From: Corynebacterium choanae
Lineage (GTDB): Bacteria > Actinomycetota > Actinomycetes > Mycobacteriales > Mycobacteriaceae
Assembly (NCBI RefSeq): GCF_003813965.1
Contig: NZ_CP033896.1
Location: 1,736,001-1,800,000, forward strand
DNA length: 64,000 nucleotides
Reading direction: 5' to 3'
The notes under the pieces are model-generated. The model was given only the letters and a program-made list of their open reading frames with translations, searched no databases and was not told the DNA's origin. A program made the translations under genes and the position numbers. Below are positions 8,810-18,596 of the stretch, one piece after another (the first letter of the stretch is position 1; each line of letters opens with the position of its first letter).

Positions 8810-9415
8810 TTATCGGCGACGACGGCGAGCCCCATCGCGCAATTGACGCGCCGCCAATAGATATTGAACACCGGTAAGCAGAGTGACCACAATCGCGGCA
8901 GTCATCACCAGCGCTTGTACCCACACCATCCACTGTGGGATAGGAATGAGATACAAACCAACAGCTACTGTTTGCAACACCGTTTTCACCTTGCCGCCCC
9001 GCGAGGCTGGCACCACATTGCCTTGGCGAAGTTGCAGCATCCGCCACAACGTAATGCCCAATTCACGCACCACAATCAACACCGTGGCAATCACCCACAG
9101 CTGACCGGTAAGGTTCAAACACACCAATGCGGTGATCATCAACGCTTTGTCGGCGATAGGGTCAGCAATCTTGCCAAAATCAGTGATTAATCCACGTTTA
9201 CGGGCGATGTCACCGTCTAACTTGTCGGTGAACATGAGCAAGGCAAACACCGCAGTCGCCCACCACATCCAACTGGTGTAAATCCCGTCACCGCGCAGGA
9301 CTAGCCAGGCGAATAAGGGGATCATCACAATCCGCAAACTCGTCAGCACGTTCGGCAGGTTGAAGTTACTGGGTTTGGACTGTGCTAAGGGGCGGGTTTG
9401 ATTGCTCTGTGTCAC
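8810..9415 (-). CDS. pgsA: CDP-diacylglycerol-glycerol-3-phosphate 3-phosphatidyltransferase
   Basis: Integral membrane CDP-alcohol phosphotransferase making phosphatidylglycerol phosphate. The product has 201 residues. The complete active-site signature is present: Asp64, Asp67-Gly68, Ala71-Arg72, Gly81, Asp85 and Asp89 in the stretch DKLDGDIARKRGLITDFG and beyond. About four to six hydrophobic helices surround it, and the C-terminus is basic (RRRRR). The start is GTG 9415; a TAGGGT -10 hexamer lies exactly 8 bases upstream, suggesting a leaderless mRNA. It is the first gene of the run pgsA-cinA-clgR-pspA, although 262 bases separate it from cinA. Confidence 0.93.
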   Translation of the reverse strand: MTQSNQTRPLAQSKPSNFNLPNVLTSLRIVMIPLFAWLVLRGDGIYTSWMWWATAVFALLMFTDKLDGDIARKRGLITDFGKIADPIADKALMITALVCLNLTGQLWVIATVLIVVRELGITLWRMLQLRQGNVVPASRGGKVKTVLQTVAVGLYLIPIPQWMVWVQALVMTAAIVVTLLTGVQYLLAARQLRDGARRRRR

Positions 9416-9423
9416 GCTTTACC

Positions 9424-9429
9424 ACCCTA
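9424..9429 (-). promoter_or_regulatory. -10 element of leaderless pgsA
   Basis: TAGGGT on the minus strand, 8 bases before the GTG start at 9415. Confidence 0.6.
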
Positions 9430-9622
9430 CCGGGTTCACTACACCTTCGCCCACGCTGGTGGGAGAAAACCTCAAGATTTCAGTGTTCCAACACGCTTTC
9501 ACAGGTCATGTGCTGCTGGAGTATCGTCCTGCCTGACTCCGACGATCACTAACCCACCTGCCCTGTGCAGCGGATCAACGACAGGTGTATCGGAATTGTC
9601 CGGCTGCCCTAAGTCATCCAGG

Positions 9623-9628
9623 TAAAGT
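9623..9628 (+). promoter_or_regulatory. -10 element of the YciI-family gene
   Basis: TAAAGT lies 7 bases before the ATG at 9636, so the transcript would start at or near the start codon. Confidence 0.5.
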
Positions 9629-9635
9629 CTTCACT

Positions 9636-9926
9636 ATGACATGTTTTGCAGTGCTGTACACCTACAATCCGGCCAGCCCCCGTATCGCCGAGATCCGGCC
9701 TGTCCATCGGGAATTCCTCAGTCAGCTCCTAGCCGACGGAAAACTCGTCGGTTCAGGACCGTTTACCGACACCACCGGTGGAGCGCTGATCGTTATTCGC
9801 TTAGACGACAACGCCACGGTCGATGATGCTGAACAGCTCATGAACCAGGATCCATTTTTCACCGAGAAAGCTATTGATTCCCGAGAAATTCGGCCGTGGA
9901 ATCCGGTGCTCAATATCTTTTCGTAA
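9636..9926 (+). CDS. YciI family protein
   Basis: A 96-residue ferredoxin-fold protein of the YciI family. The family pattern is visible: FAVLYTYNPASPRIAEIRPVH near the start (conserved His after the R-P), FLSQLLADGKLVGSGPFTDTTGGALIVIRLD in the centre and MNQDPFFTEKAIDSREIRPWNP at the end. Cellular function and substrate are unknown for most members. ATG 9636 is chosen over upstream codons because the family begins there and a -10 hexamer ends 7 bases before it. It is transcribed away from pgsA. Confidence 0.85.
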   Translation: MTCFAVLYTYNPASPRIAEIRPVHREFLSQLLADGKLVGSGPFTDTTGGALIVIRLDDNATVDDAEQLMNQDPFFTEKAIDSREIRPWNPVLNIFS

Positions 9927-10346
9927 CCGGCAGGCGCCAATGGTGCGGACTGCCTGTGCGCTGAAACACCCAATAGTTTCGGCGACTTCAGCGAAACGAT
10001 ACATTCCAGCTTCGATTCGGCAACCAACTGTGTTGCACAAATAGTGCAGCTCCTTGCCACAGGCGAATGGCACCGCACCTGATCACTGGAGCCAAGCCCG
10101 CTGCCAACAAGAGACGGCTGCCCCGTCAACCAAGCAGAAACTATCCCAACATTTCATGGTGGTATTGGGACGAGATGGTTATCTGCTGTTGGTGGGGCAG
10201 CCGGATTTGTTTATCGCTCAGGGCGTATGTGAACAATCACGCTAGGATTCCCTGGTCATGCGATGCTGGGTACAAGGGCTACAGCTTGCCGATTTCACAG
10301 CACGCACCGAGTATGGCGTGCAGCTTGTAGCCTCATCGTGGTGCAG
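9927..10346. other. 420-base space between the YciI gene and terC
   Basis: Convergent ends of two genes. Short frames here have no family signal. An imperfect inverted repeat near 10270-10332 (GGCTACAGCTTGC facing GCAGCTTGTAGCC) could be a terminator for terC, but it contains a bulge and a long loop. Confidence 0.45.
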
Positions 10347-11354
10347 CTAGACGGCCGCCGACGAACGATGATCGCGGCGGGTTTTAAGCAGCGAAGCGAT
10401 AGCGGTGATAGCCAACGAGGCGACAATCACAATCAGTGACACCACTGTTGGAATCTCTGGCACATGCACCGGCTCGCCACCGTTGATAAATGGCAACGTG
10501 TTTTCATGCAATGCGTGAAGCAGCAATTTGCCGCCGATAAACGCAAGAATAAATCCAAGACCATACGGCAGGTACACCAAGCGTTCAAGCAATCCGTCGA
10601 GCAGGAAGTACATTTGCCGCAGACCCATCAACGCAAAAGCGTTAGCGGTAAAGACAATGTATGGCTCCTGGGTGAGACCGAAGATCGCCGGCACCGAGTC
10701 GAAGGCGAACATCAAGTCGATAAACCCGATAGACACCAAGGCCACAACAAGCGGGGTCACCATCCGCTTGCCATCCACGCGGGTGATGAGCCGATCGCCA
10801 TCAAAATGGGAAGAAACCGGAATAATCTTTCGCGTCCACTTCACTACCAGCATGTCGTCGATGTGGGTTTCCTCCACACCCCGGATCTCATCGACGATGA
10901 GTTTGACAGCTGTGTAGACGAGGAAGAAACCAAACAGGTAAAACACCCATGACCAGGCGTTAAGCGCAGCAGCACCAGCAGCAATAAACAGCCCCCGCAA
11001 CACGAGGGCGATCGCGATACCGATCAGCAGTACTTTCTGCTGATCCTCCCGGGGAATCTTGAAGGAGGAAATGATCAGCGCAAAAATAAAGAGGTTATCG
11101 ACGCTTAGCGATAGTTCGGTGATATAGCCGGCGAAAAATTCGATTCCGTGCTGATGGGCACCTTCCGGTCCGCCCCACTTCCACCAGAGGAAACCGCCAA
11201 ATAGGCAGGCTAGCGCGATATAGAACAACATCCAGCCAGAGGCTTCCTTCATGCTTGGGGCATGAGGTTTGCGCACATGGGAGACGAAATCAAAAACAAT
11301 AAACCCAAGAAGCACCACCACGGTGATGATCCAGGTTGTAGTTGTGACATGCAT
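10347..11354 (-). CDS. terC: TerC family integral membrane protein (likely Mn2+ or metal exporter)
   Basis: Polytopic membrane protein of 335 residues with about nine hydrophobic segments. The two TerC signature motifs with acidic residues are present: ITELSLSVDNLFIFALI in the first half and LMFAFDSVPAIFGLTQEPYIV in the second. TerC/Alx-type proteins act in manganese efflux or in metallation of secreted enzymes. ATG 11354 (MHVTTTTWIITV) fits the family start; a GTG at 11372 is possible in the same frame. A long leader with yybP-ykoY riboswitch hallmarks precedes the gene, which supports Mn2+ as the relevant ligand. Confidence 0.9.
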   Translation of the reverse strand: MHVTTTTWIITVVVLLGFIVFDFVSHVRKPHAPSMKEASGWMLFYIALACLFGGFLWWKWGGPEGAHQHGIEFFAGYITELSLSVDNLFIFALIISSFKIPREDQQKVLLIGIAIALVLRGLFIAAGAAALNAWSWVFYLFGFFLVYTAVKLIVDEIRGVEETHIDDMLVVKWTRKIIPVSSHFDGDRLITRVDGKRMVTPLVVALVSIGFIDLMFAFDSVPAIFGLTQEPYIVFTANAFALMGLRQMYFLLDGLLERLVYLPYGLGFILAFIGGKLLLHALHENTLPFINGGEPVHVPEIPTVVSLIVIVASLAITAIASLLKTRRDHRSSAAV

Positions 11355-11544
11355 GATGGGGAAAGTCCACACCTTTCAGGGGTTCTCAACAACGACAAGT
11401 GCAACGTTGCCAACCAGGACGCGACACTTCCGTCGTGTAACTGCCTCCCAACGGAGGATGTTGCTCACACGGTGCTGTTGTGATCCGTTCGTCAGCGGTC
11501 GCAAGCCAGCAGCCAGTACGGTGCAGTGTTTGGACGCGCCTGGT

Positions 11545-11750
11545 GTACCAGAGGTCTCTCCCGCCGGTGACACCCGCTATGTTTCAAGCTGATGGCGGGG
11601 TCACTGACCGACAGCCCCGGGGCTTGCTGTAGAAGTCTGCAAGCGGAGGGTGTGCGACGTATTCCTTGCACACCCACCAATATCGACGTTGCAGGCAAGC
11701 TCCGTGTTGACGGGTGCTGTCGAAACGATTTGGGATACTCCCCTCAGGTG
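11545..11750 (-). promoter_or_regulatory. yybP-ykoY (Mn2+) riboswitch upstream of terC
   Basis: On the terC strand the two most conserved elements of this riboswitch class occur in order: GGGGAGTA (11743-11736) and GAGACCT (11558-11552), about 190 bases apart. The flanks pair as P1: ACCTGAGG with CCTCTGGT, one mismatch. A CGTCAACACG segment follows the first element, as in the class. Internal stems are present, e.g. GGGTGTGC with GCACACCC, and GTGACCCCGC with GCGGGTGTCAC. TerC genes are classic targets of this riboswitch. It is longer than the average aptamer. The expression platform (11373-11544) was not resolved. Confidence 0.72.
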
Positions 11751-11761
11751 GGCGGTGATTT

Positions 11762-11791
11762 ACACTACACGGTGTTCTCTAAGACCAACAA
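11762..11791 (-). promoter_or_regulatory. promoter of the terC leader
   Basis: TTGTTG (11791-11786) and TAGTGT (11767-11762) are separated by 18 bases on the minus strand. Transcription would start just upstream of the GGGGAGTA element of the riboswitch. Confidence 0.5.
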
Positions 11792-11921
11792 TTAGCCGAT
11801 TACGGTTCCCGCCGGTGCACGAGCCCTCACCCAGTCGGGCCGGTTAGCTCTAGCGCAAGTAATAGCCGGTGCGAAGTGGTGGTATCTCCGCCTGCTGCCG
11901 GATATGGTTGGTTTTCAACCA

Positions 11922-11958
11922 CCGCGGCGGCAGCACTATTGCTGTGCTGCCGCCGCGG
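11922..11958 (-). terminator. terminator after ftsK
   Basis: A perfect 15-bp GC-rich stem (11922-11936 with 11944-11958) and 7-base loop lie 24 bases past the ftsK stop, followed on the minus strand by a moderately T-rich stretch. Confidence 0.75.
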
Positions 11959-11981
11959 GGTCGAGTTGACGTTGTTCCCGG

Positions 11982-14900
11982 CTATGCCATGCCGGTGGTG
12001 GGGTTCGCGTCCACCACCCCACTGTTTTCACTAGTAGGGGCTTGGTCTGGGTTGCCGCCTTTAATCATCCAAATGGTTGATTCTAGGTCTTCTGGTTTCA
12101 CCAGCACTTCCCTGGCTTTCGACCCTTCAGAAGGCCCAACGACTCCACGGGATTCCATGAGGTCCATGAGTCGGCCTGCTTTCGCGAAACCGATCCGAAG
12201 CTTGCGCTGCAGCATGGAAGTAGAACCAAACTGGGAGGAGACAACCAGTTCAACGGCTTGCAGCAGATCTTCCATATCGTTGCCGATTTCTTCATCGATC
12301 GCTTTGGCCGGATCAACTTTCTCTTCGGTTACCCCTTCGGTGTATTGCGGGGCAGCTTGTGCCTTGGCCGCTTCCACAACTGCTTGGACTTCCTCGTCGG
12401 TAACATAGGCGCCTTGAATACGTGTGGGGCGCGACGCACCTTGGGGAATAAATAATCCATCACCCATGCCGATAAGTTTTTCAGCACCTTGCTGATCCAG
12501 AATGACTCGTGAATCGGCTTGCGACGAGGTGGCGAACGCTAGCCGGGATGGCACATTTGATTTGATCAGGCCGGTGACCACGTCAACGCTGGGACGCTGG
12601 GTGGCGAGCACTAAGTGAATACCGGCGGCGCGAGCTTTCTGGGTGATGCGCACAATCGATGATTCGATTTCTTTTGGTGCGGTCATCATCAAATCGGCGA
12701 GCTCGTCGACGACACACACAATGTAGGGATAGGGTTGCAGCTCCCGCTGGGATCCCTTCGGTGTTGGGACTTGCCCAGCTTTCACCTTCTGATTGAAGTC
12801 CTTGATGTGTCGGGTACCGGATGCTTTCATATCCATGTACCGCTGTTCCATCTCTTCAACGAGCCATTGCAGTGCAGCCGCTGCTTTTTTCGGCTGCGTG
12901 ATGATCGGCGTGATGAGATGCGGAATTCCCTCGTATGGGGTGAGCTCCACCATCTTCGGGTCCACCAAGATAAGGCGGACTTCGTCGGGGCGGGCACGGG
13001 TAAGCAGCGAAACCAGCATGGCGTTGACAAATGCGGACTTACCGCTGCCGGTTGAGCCTGCCACGAGTAGGTGAGGCATTTTCTGCAGCGAATGAGTAAC
13101 AAACTGTCCTTCAATGTCTTTGCCGAGACCAATCACCATCGGATCAGGGTTGCCAGCAGCACTGTCGGCGTGCAGCACATCGGAGAGGTTGACTACTTCC
13201 CTGTCAGAGTTCGGGATTTCGATACCGACGAGGGATTTCCCTGGAATTGGGGTAAGTAGTCGCACACTGTCATTTGCAACCGCGTAGGCGAGGTTGGGCT
13301 GCAGCGCGGTGATTTTAGAAACTTTCACCCCAGGGCCGAGTTCCACTTCATATTGGGTGACTGTGGGCCCGCGCATATAGCCGACGACTCGGGCATCGAT
13401 TTTGAATTCTTGGAATACCGCAGTGATGTTGTCGATCATCTGATCGTTTGCACTGGACCGAGTTTTTGCAGGTTTGCCGGGTATGAGCAAATCAGCACTC
13501 GGAGGAACATAGCCGTGTTCCGGTTCTGGGTCGCGCCGTGGGGCAGGTTTCGGACCGGTTTGGAAGTAGGGGTTGTTCCCCGGGTTAGCGGAGTCTTTGG
13601 CAGCCGGCCGGGGTTGCATCCGGGCAGGTACTGCAGTGGCAGCAGCACCGGCGGCGGCACCTGCGGCAGCGGCGGCAGCTGTGCGTCCCGTGTTTTTGGC
13701 GGAGGCTGCCAGGTGGGCTGCCTGCGCCGCGCCGGCTGCCGTCCCGGCGACCGCCGCAGCTGAGGCGCTGCCCGCTACTGTCGCAGATTGTTTCCGTGTC
13801 GATGCCGGTGCAGGTGCTCGATTGATGTCAGCGGAAGCTGCCGCCCGCTGCGCGGGCTGCGCAGGTTGGATTGGTTGGGCTGCGGGCTGTGCAGGCACCG
13901 GGGTTGCGGGTGCGGCGGGTTCACGCAGTGATTCGTCTGGCTGCGGCTGGGACTCTTCAACTGTGGACTGGGCTGCTTGTCGCTGGTGTGTATCAAGCGG
14001 TGCCAACGTTTCATAGGTCGGTACCGAACGTTGCGGTGACACCCGCGAAGATTCCTGATCCTTCCCGGGGGTCTGGCGGGTTACCGGTGGTGCGACAGCT
14101 TCGTTCGGTGCAGCCGGTTGCGGCACTTCTGGTGTCGGGTTGTCATCCTGCCAGGAGGCTTGTTGTGCTGCCGGCGCCGGCGTCGCTGCTGCTGGCTCGA
14201 CAGTAGGCTGGGCTGCTGGCGGATAAAACGATGATTCCAAGGCTTCACCGTATTGGGCGGCAGCCTCCCTGGGGGTTGGCCGTGGCCGAGGGCGGACAGC
14301 AGCGGTTGGTGCAGTCATCTCGCTGACCGGCGGATACGGCAACTCCACCGGAGAGGTCGGCGAGGTGGCTGTGTAGTCCTGTACCGGATAGCGCCGCTGT
14401 GGCTGGGCACCGTCACGATCGATGACGACAGTAGGTTCTTGCGCCGCATAGTCGTCAAAAGGCAAGGCATCATCGACATCGCTGGAATAGCGGTTCTCAC
14501 CGTGTGGGTGAGCAGCCGACTCCAGGCTGTGATATCCCGCCGCCGGCGGTTCCTGGGTAAACCCAGCTGCCGCCATATCGGATTCTGCTTGCTCGCCACC
14601 ATAGGCAGGCGTGCGTCGCTGATCCCCGGCGGCACCACTGTCAAACTTCACCAAATCGGCAAGGGTTTGCCGGGTTGACTCGGGGATCAATCCCACTACT
14701 GCAGCTGCCGCATCTTGGACGGCAATACCGGTAGTTTTTAACACCCCATAGATCACCAGCAATACCAGCAATGGAACAGCAATATAGGAGGTAAACCCAA
14801 GCGCTAAGGTACCGCCCACCAGCGCCCCGATGAGGCCGCCTGCGGCGGCGCGCCCTTCCGGCTCAGTTGGCAGTCCAGCAAAGACATGCACCATGCCAAG

Positions 14901-15614
14901 GATGGCAATAGCAACAAGAAGCAGCCCAACCACGACACGGGACTGCACCTGGTTGCGATCCCGGCCGACCATCATCAACCGCAGTGCCCACGCCACCAGC
15001 AGCAGCGGGATCACCAGCACGCCGGCACCAATCACATATCGGATGGCTGCTTCAAACCATTGACCGACAGGTCCTGCCACATCGAACCAAACCGCGGCAC
15101 CGACCACAATCGCCAGCGCCATGGCGACGAGCGCCAAGGAGTCGGCATGACTTCCGCGTTCCCGATTTGCCCCGTTGTCGCCTGAAGACCGGGCAAATGC
15201 TGGCATGGTAGCTGGGTCATCATCCAAACTGCTTGCCGCATCAACATCGTCATAGCCGCGCGGTGCAGGTTTTTTCGCAGTCTGCTCAGCACGGGTGCGC
15301 GCAGTCGCCCGGTTGCGTGTCCGAGTCTGTGCTGAGGGCTGTTCATTCTCATCGGCAGATTTTGGCGATCGGCGCAGCAAACCGCCAACCGCCCGTACAG
15401 CGGAACCAACACCGTGGGCAATCGTTGACCCGGCCGCACCCACCGCATCACCAACAGCACCCACCGCGCTGGGGGTGCGTTCACTGGTCGTACTTGCTGC
15501 AACCTGCGACCGAGCGCCCATTGCTCGGGTATCCGGTGGGGGCAGCTCAGGACGCGACGGTCGCGTGGAACGTGATCGGGTGCCAGGAGATGTTCTCCGC
15601 TGGGTCGAAGGCAT
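11982..15614 (-). CDS. ftsK: DNA translocase FtsK/SpoIIIE family
   Basis: Septal DNA pump for chromosome segregation, 1210 residues. The N-terminus is basic, followed by about four membrane helices (roughly residues 160-300). A long low-complexity linker rich in Pro, Ala and Gln spans about 330-720. The C-terminal motor has Walker A GSTGSGKS near residue 850, [24 protein letters not shown] helicase sequence (here [13 protein letters not shown]), VDELADLMM as Walker B and [16 protein letters not shown]. The gamma winged-helix domain [21 protein letters not shown] is near the end. ATG 15614 has GAGGGT upstream and a TACAGT -10 box 7 bases before it. Monocistronic, with a terminator downstream. 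Confidence 0.96.
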   Translation of the reverse strand: MPSTQRRTSPGTRSRSTRPSRPELPPPDTRAMGARSQVAASTTSERTPSAVGAVGDAVGAAGSTIAHGVGSAVRAVGGLLRRSPKSADENEQPSAQTRTRNRATARTRAEQTAKKPAPRGYDDVDAASSLDDDPATMPAFARSSGDNGANRERGSHADSLALVAMALAIVVGAAVWFDVAGPVGQWFEAAIRYVIGAGVLVIPLLLVAWALRLMMVGRDRNQVQSRVVVGLLLVAIAILGMVHVFAGLPTEPEGRAAAGGLIGALVGGTLALGFTSYIAVPLLVLLVIYGVLKTTGIAVQDAAAAVVGLIPESTRQTLADLVKFDSGAAGDQRRTPAYGGEQAESDMAAAGFTQEPPAAGYHSLESAAHPHGENRYSSDVDDALPFDDYAAQEPTVVIDRDGAQPQRRYPVQDYTATSPTSPVELPYPPVSEMTAPTAAVRPRPRPTPREAAAQYGEALESSFYPPAAQPTVEPAAATPAPAAQQASWQDDNPTPEVPQPAAPNEAVAPPVTRQTPGKDQESSRVSPQRSVPTYETLAPLDTHQRQAAQSTVEESQPQPDESLREPAAPATPVPAQPAAQPIQPAQPAQRAAASADINRAPAPASTRKQSATVAGSASAAAVAGTAAGAAQAAHLAASAKNTGRTAAAAAAGAAAGAAATAVPARMQPRPAAKDSANPGNNPYFQTGPKPAPRRDPEPEHGYVPPSADLLIPGKPAKTRSSANDQMIDNITAVFQEFKIDARVVGYMRGPTVTQYEVELGPGVKVSKITALQPNLAYAVANDSVRLLTPIPGKSLVGIEIPNSDREVVNLSDVLHADSAAGNPDPMVIGLGKDIEGQFVTHSLQKMPHLLVAGSTGSGKSAFVNAMLVSLLTRARPDEVRLILVDPKMVELTPYEGIPHLITPIITQPKKAAAALQWLVEEMEQRYMDMKASGTRHIKDFNQKVKAGQVPTPKGSQRELQPYPYIVCVVDELADLMMTAPKEIESSIVRITQKARAAGIHLVLATQRPSVDVVTGLIKSNVPSRLAFATSSQADSRVILDQQGAEKLIGMGDGLFIPQGASRPTRIQGAYVTDEEVQAVVEAAKAQAAPQYTEGVTEEKVDPAKAIDEEIGNDMEDLLQAVELVVSSQFGSTSMLQRKLRIGFAKAGRLMDLMESRGVVGPSEGSKAREVLVKPEDLESTIWMIKGGNPDQAPTSENSGVVDANPTTGMA

Positions 15615-15621
15615 ACCCTCT

Positions 15622-15627
15622 ACTGTA
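15622..15627 (-). promoter_or_regulatory. -10 element of ftsK
   Basis: TACAGT on the minus strand ends 7 bases before the ATG. The intervening AGAGGGT could also act as a ribosome binding site if transcription starts further upstream. Confidence 0.4.
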
Positions 15628-15868
15628 AACCAAAATGCTCACACCAGTCACATAGGTCACAGCCTCCCCTTCAGCAGGGTGCTATTCCCCCAGTTTGCGC
15701 CACCACGCAGCAAAACAATCAAGACCTAAGGCTTGATTTTCGGCGTGTCGCAGGAGTCGCAGCCACCCAGCAACGACGCCCACCCCACCAGTGTGAATAA
15801 TCAGCATCCCCAACAGATCAGCAGCCGTGCGTCAGCAAACGTTGCCTCCCGGGAAATGGTGCGAAAAA

Positions 15869-16495
15869 CTACACCGTGCTGGCAACGATATGTGACTTGT
15901 CGCCATCAAAGGTCACCCCGACCACCGGCCGATCAAAGCCCAGCAACAACAACTCCCCTACCGCACCAAATACGTGCACAACATCGCTTCCGCGCTTCGT
16001 GACACCGCGTCTATCCGCACACAAAATACGCTTTCGACCATCCGGAACAACCACCACCGGACGGGTGGACTTGCGCAGCAACAACGGCAGCATTCGCTCT
16101 GCAATCACCGCCAGCGAATCTTCCATCTCCGCGGAATACTGACGCGGCTCCCATTGCGGCATTGCGCGGCGCACATCTTCGTGATGCACGAAATGTTCAG
16201 CCGCATTAACCATTCGGTCTGCCAACCGCATCGGCAACCACTGTGACTCCCGCGCCGCCCAAGAATCCACCAATGTCGCAAAAGGCTCGCGCTCGTACTC
16301 TCGACTACGTGCCTCAAGTAGCCCTTGTGCGGGAGTGAAAAACATACCGGCCGCCGCCAGCGGATGACGTTCCCGCACAAGTAAATGAATCAACAAATCA
16401 CGGGTGTTCCATCCCTCACAGCAAGTCGGTGCGTCAGGTCCAACGTCGCGCAGCAACGCCGCCAGAGCATGTCGTTCATGTTGGGCAAGATCCAT
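15869..16495 (-). CDS. TIGR03085-type protein (DinB/mycothiol-dependent maleylpyruvate isomerase-like)
   Basis: A 208-residue protein of the actinobacterial TIGR03085 family, distantly related to DinB-like and mycothiol-dependent isomerases. Visible features are CCEGWNTRDLLIHLLVRERHPLAA near residues 25-50 and ADRMVNAAEHFVHHEDVRRAMPQW in the centre. The His residues of those stretches would form the metal site of the fold. Substrate is unknown. ATG 16495 (MDLAQHERHALAALL) is chosen because a TAAGCT -10 hexamer lies 8 bases upstream; the longer frame to 16555 lacks signals. It lies next to ftsK on the same strand but 254 bases away. Confidence 0.82.
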   Translation of the reverse strand: MDLAQHERHALAALLRDVGPDAPTCCEGWNTRDLLIHLLVRERHPLAAAGMFFTPAQGLLEARSREYEREPFATLVDSWAARESQWLPMRLADRMVNAAEHFVHHEDVRRAMPQWEPRQYSAEMEDSLAVIAERMLPLLLRKSTRPVVVVPDGRKRILCADRRGVTKRGSDVVHVFGAVGELLLLGFDRPVVGVTFDGDKSHIVASTV

Positions 16496-16503
16496 AACCG
16501 CCA

Positions 16504-16509
16504 AGCTTA
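16504..16509 (-). promoter_or_regulatory. -10 element of the leaderless TIGR03085-type gene
   Basis: TAAGCT on the minus strand, 8 bases before the ATG at 16495. Confidence 0.5.
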
Positions 16510-17121
16510 ACCGACGCCGACTGAAACGTTTCATCGAACCACTCAACGCCAACACTTATCGCTACCGAACTTTGGGGAAGCAATACCAACGCCTGACACA
16601 GCTCACCCAAATCACAGCTGTTTCCCACCACCTGAACCGATCGGCCTTTTCGAATCAACGAGTGGTCGTCTCAAGAAAAAAATCACCGCAAGAGTGCAGA
16701 AAGAACACACGGACAGGTCTTCACAACCACCGAATCGGGGGCACTGACACCCTACCCCCGTCGCCTGCCCGGCTGACAATAACTGAAGTGATGCTTAAGC
16801 AACTAAAGCTCCCGTTTTTCTCGCCCGCCAACGCCGATTTTTCCACTCCTCAGCCCTGCGCAACTTCGTTGTTCTCGCACCAACCAACGACCCGATCATC
16901 GACCATCTAGGCATTGTGGAAAATTGAACCATCGCACGTTTCCTTCACGCGGAACGTATGATCATTGACATTCACACAAACCGTGACCTACACCGCACCA
17001 TCGGTGGGGATTCGAATAGATCACAACACAATTGACGACTGGCGCCCCGAGATGCATCCCCGTCCACGGCAACGTGGTCAGCCCCGGGAAACCAGGAACC
17101 ATCCTCAAAAGAAAAGAGTCA
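16510..17121. other. long divergent intergenic region before ald
   Basis: About 610 bases between divergent genes. A near-consensus -10 hexamer TATGAT at 16957-16962 on the plus strand could start ald transcription with a leader of about 150 bases. No convincing coding frame was found; the 168-codon plus frame crossing 16404-16910 overlaps the divergent gene and has no family signal. Confidence 0.5.
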
Positions 17122-18246
17122 ATGACGATGCGCATCGCCATCCCTAAGGAAGTAAAAAACCACGAATACCGGGTTGCAATCACCCCTGCTGGTGTTCGCG
17201 AGCTGGTAGCCCACGGCCACGAAGTGTTCGTCCAACACGATGCCGGGGTTGGCTCCGGTTTCAGCGACGAGGACTATGTTGCCCAAGGTGCCACCATCAC
17301 CCCAGACGCCGCGGCCACCTGGGAAACCGGCGAAATGGTGCTCAAGGTGAAAGAACCCATCGCCCAAGAATACGAATTCCTTCGCGACGATCTCTTGCTC
17401 TTCACCTATCTCCACCTGGCCGCCGACCAAGCAGGTACTGATGCGCTCCTCAAGGCTGGAACCACCGCAATCGCCTATGAAACCGTACAGCTCGATAGCG
17501 GACTGCTGCCGCTGCTCTATCCGATGAGTGAGGTAGCCGGCTGTCTCTCCCCACAGGTAGGCGCCAACGCGATGTTCGCCTACCACGGCGGCGGCGGTGT
17601 CCTGATGGGCGGTGTTGGCGGAGTGGAACGCGCCAAAGTTGTCATCCTTGGCGGTGGCACAGCCGGCCAAAATGCTGCCGCAATCGCCAGCGGCATGGGC
17701 GCCAATGTCACGATTTTGGACACTGATCTCAACAAACTCCGTGACATTTATTGGCGTTTCGACAACAAAGTCCAAGGCCTGGCTTCAAACAGTCTCACCA
17801 TCGCCGAGCAAGTCACCCAAGCCGACCTGGTGATCGGATCAGTGCTCATCCCCGGGGCGAAAGCACCAAAACTGGTCACCAACGATCTCGTCAAAGAAAT
17901 GAAACCGGGTTCGGTACTTGTCGATATCGCCATTGACCAGGGCGGCTGCTTTGCCGACTCGCATCCCACCACCCATGAAGATCCCACCTTCACGGTGCAC
18001 AATTCAATCTTCTACTGTGTTGCAAACATGCCCGGTGCAGTACCACGCACCTCCACTATTGCGCTGACGAACGCCACACTGCCATATGCTGTGCGGCTAG
18101 CAGATCTGGGATGGCAAGAAGCACTCCGGCGTGATCATGCGTTGGCGCTTGGTTTGAACACTCACGCCGGGCACATCACGAACAAGCCCGTAGCCGATGC
18201 TTTCAACCGGGAGCTTGTCGCCGTCGACGACGTTCTTGCCCGATAA
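17122..18246 (+). CDS. ald: alanine dehydrogenase
   Basis: NAD-dependent interconversion of L-alanine with pyruvate and ammonium, 374 residues. The N-terminal signature MRIAIPKEVKNHEYRVAITP is complete. Later the Rossmann motif VVILGGGTAGQNAA and VLVDIAIDQGGCFADSHPTTHEDP are visible, and the end has KPVADAFNRELVAVDDVL. The frame opens at 17032 but ATG 17122 (MTMRIAIP) or 17128 (MRIAIP) fits the family; an AAAAGAG stretch just upstream can serve either. The gene stands between the TIGR03085-type gene and rnj, followed by a bidirectional terminator. I do not recall it at this position in C. glutamicum, so it may be an accessory insertion. Confidence 0.95.
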   Translation: MTMRIAIPKEVKNHEYRVAITPAGVRELVAHGHEVFVQHDAGVGSGFSDEDYVAQGATITPDAAATWETGEMVLKVKEPIAQEYEFLRDDLLLFTYLHLAADQAGTDALLKAGTTAIAYETVQLDSGLLPLLYPMSEVAGCLSPQVGANAMFAYHGGGGVLMGGVGGVERAKVVILGGGTAGQNAAAIASGMGANVTILDTDLNKLRDIYWRFDNKVQGLASNSLTIAEQVTQADLVIGSVLIPGAKAPKLVTNDLVKEMKPGSVLVDIAIDQGGCFADSHPTTHEDPTFTVHNSIFYCVANMPGAVPRTSTIALTNATLPYAVRLADLGWQEALRRDHALALGLNTHAGHITNKPVADAFNRELVAVDDVLAR

Positions 18247-18423
18247 CAGCTATCGCTGCCTAGGCAACCATCTATCTTGAAATCCCATACGATAAGCCCC
18301 GCTGCTGTATCACCGCTGCGAAACCTCCCAGTGTGAGTTCACTCGGTTTTGTCCCGCCTCGATACAAGCAACGGGGCATGTGTGTTGCCCCCCTGTGCTT
18401 TTTTGGTAGTGACCTACAGCAAT

Positions 18424-18478
18424 AAAACCACACCCCGACTTCGCACAAAAAGGCTGTACGAAGTTGGGGTGTGGTTTT
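18424..18478. terminator. bidirectional terminator between ald and rnj
   Basis: A 20-bp stem (18424-18443 with 18459-18478, one G-U pair) has an A-tract on the left and a T-tract on the right, so it can stop transcripts from both convergent genes. Confidence 0.85.
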
Positions 18479-18596
18479 GCGTTGACGTCAGATCGGTAAA
18501 CAGCCAGCTGGCAAATACAGCCGATCCTCAATCATCGAATCGAACCCACCCTGTACGGGGACAAAGCGATGTCCCCGAGGGAAGACGAAACACCTG

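Noticed and set aside
10054..10330. Two overlapping small plus-strand frames
   Set aside because: No ribosome binding site or family similarity; low-quality composition.
16404..16910. 168-codon plus-strand frame upstream of ald
   Set aside because: It overlaps the divergent TIGR03085-type gene and its promoter and shows no domain.
18534..18548. tRNA T-loop-like GGTTCGATTC on the minus strand
   Set aside because: No acceptor stem, anticodon arm or D-loop can be folded around it.
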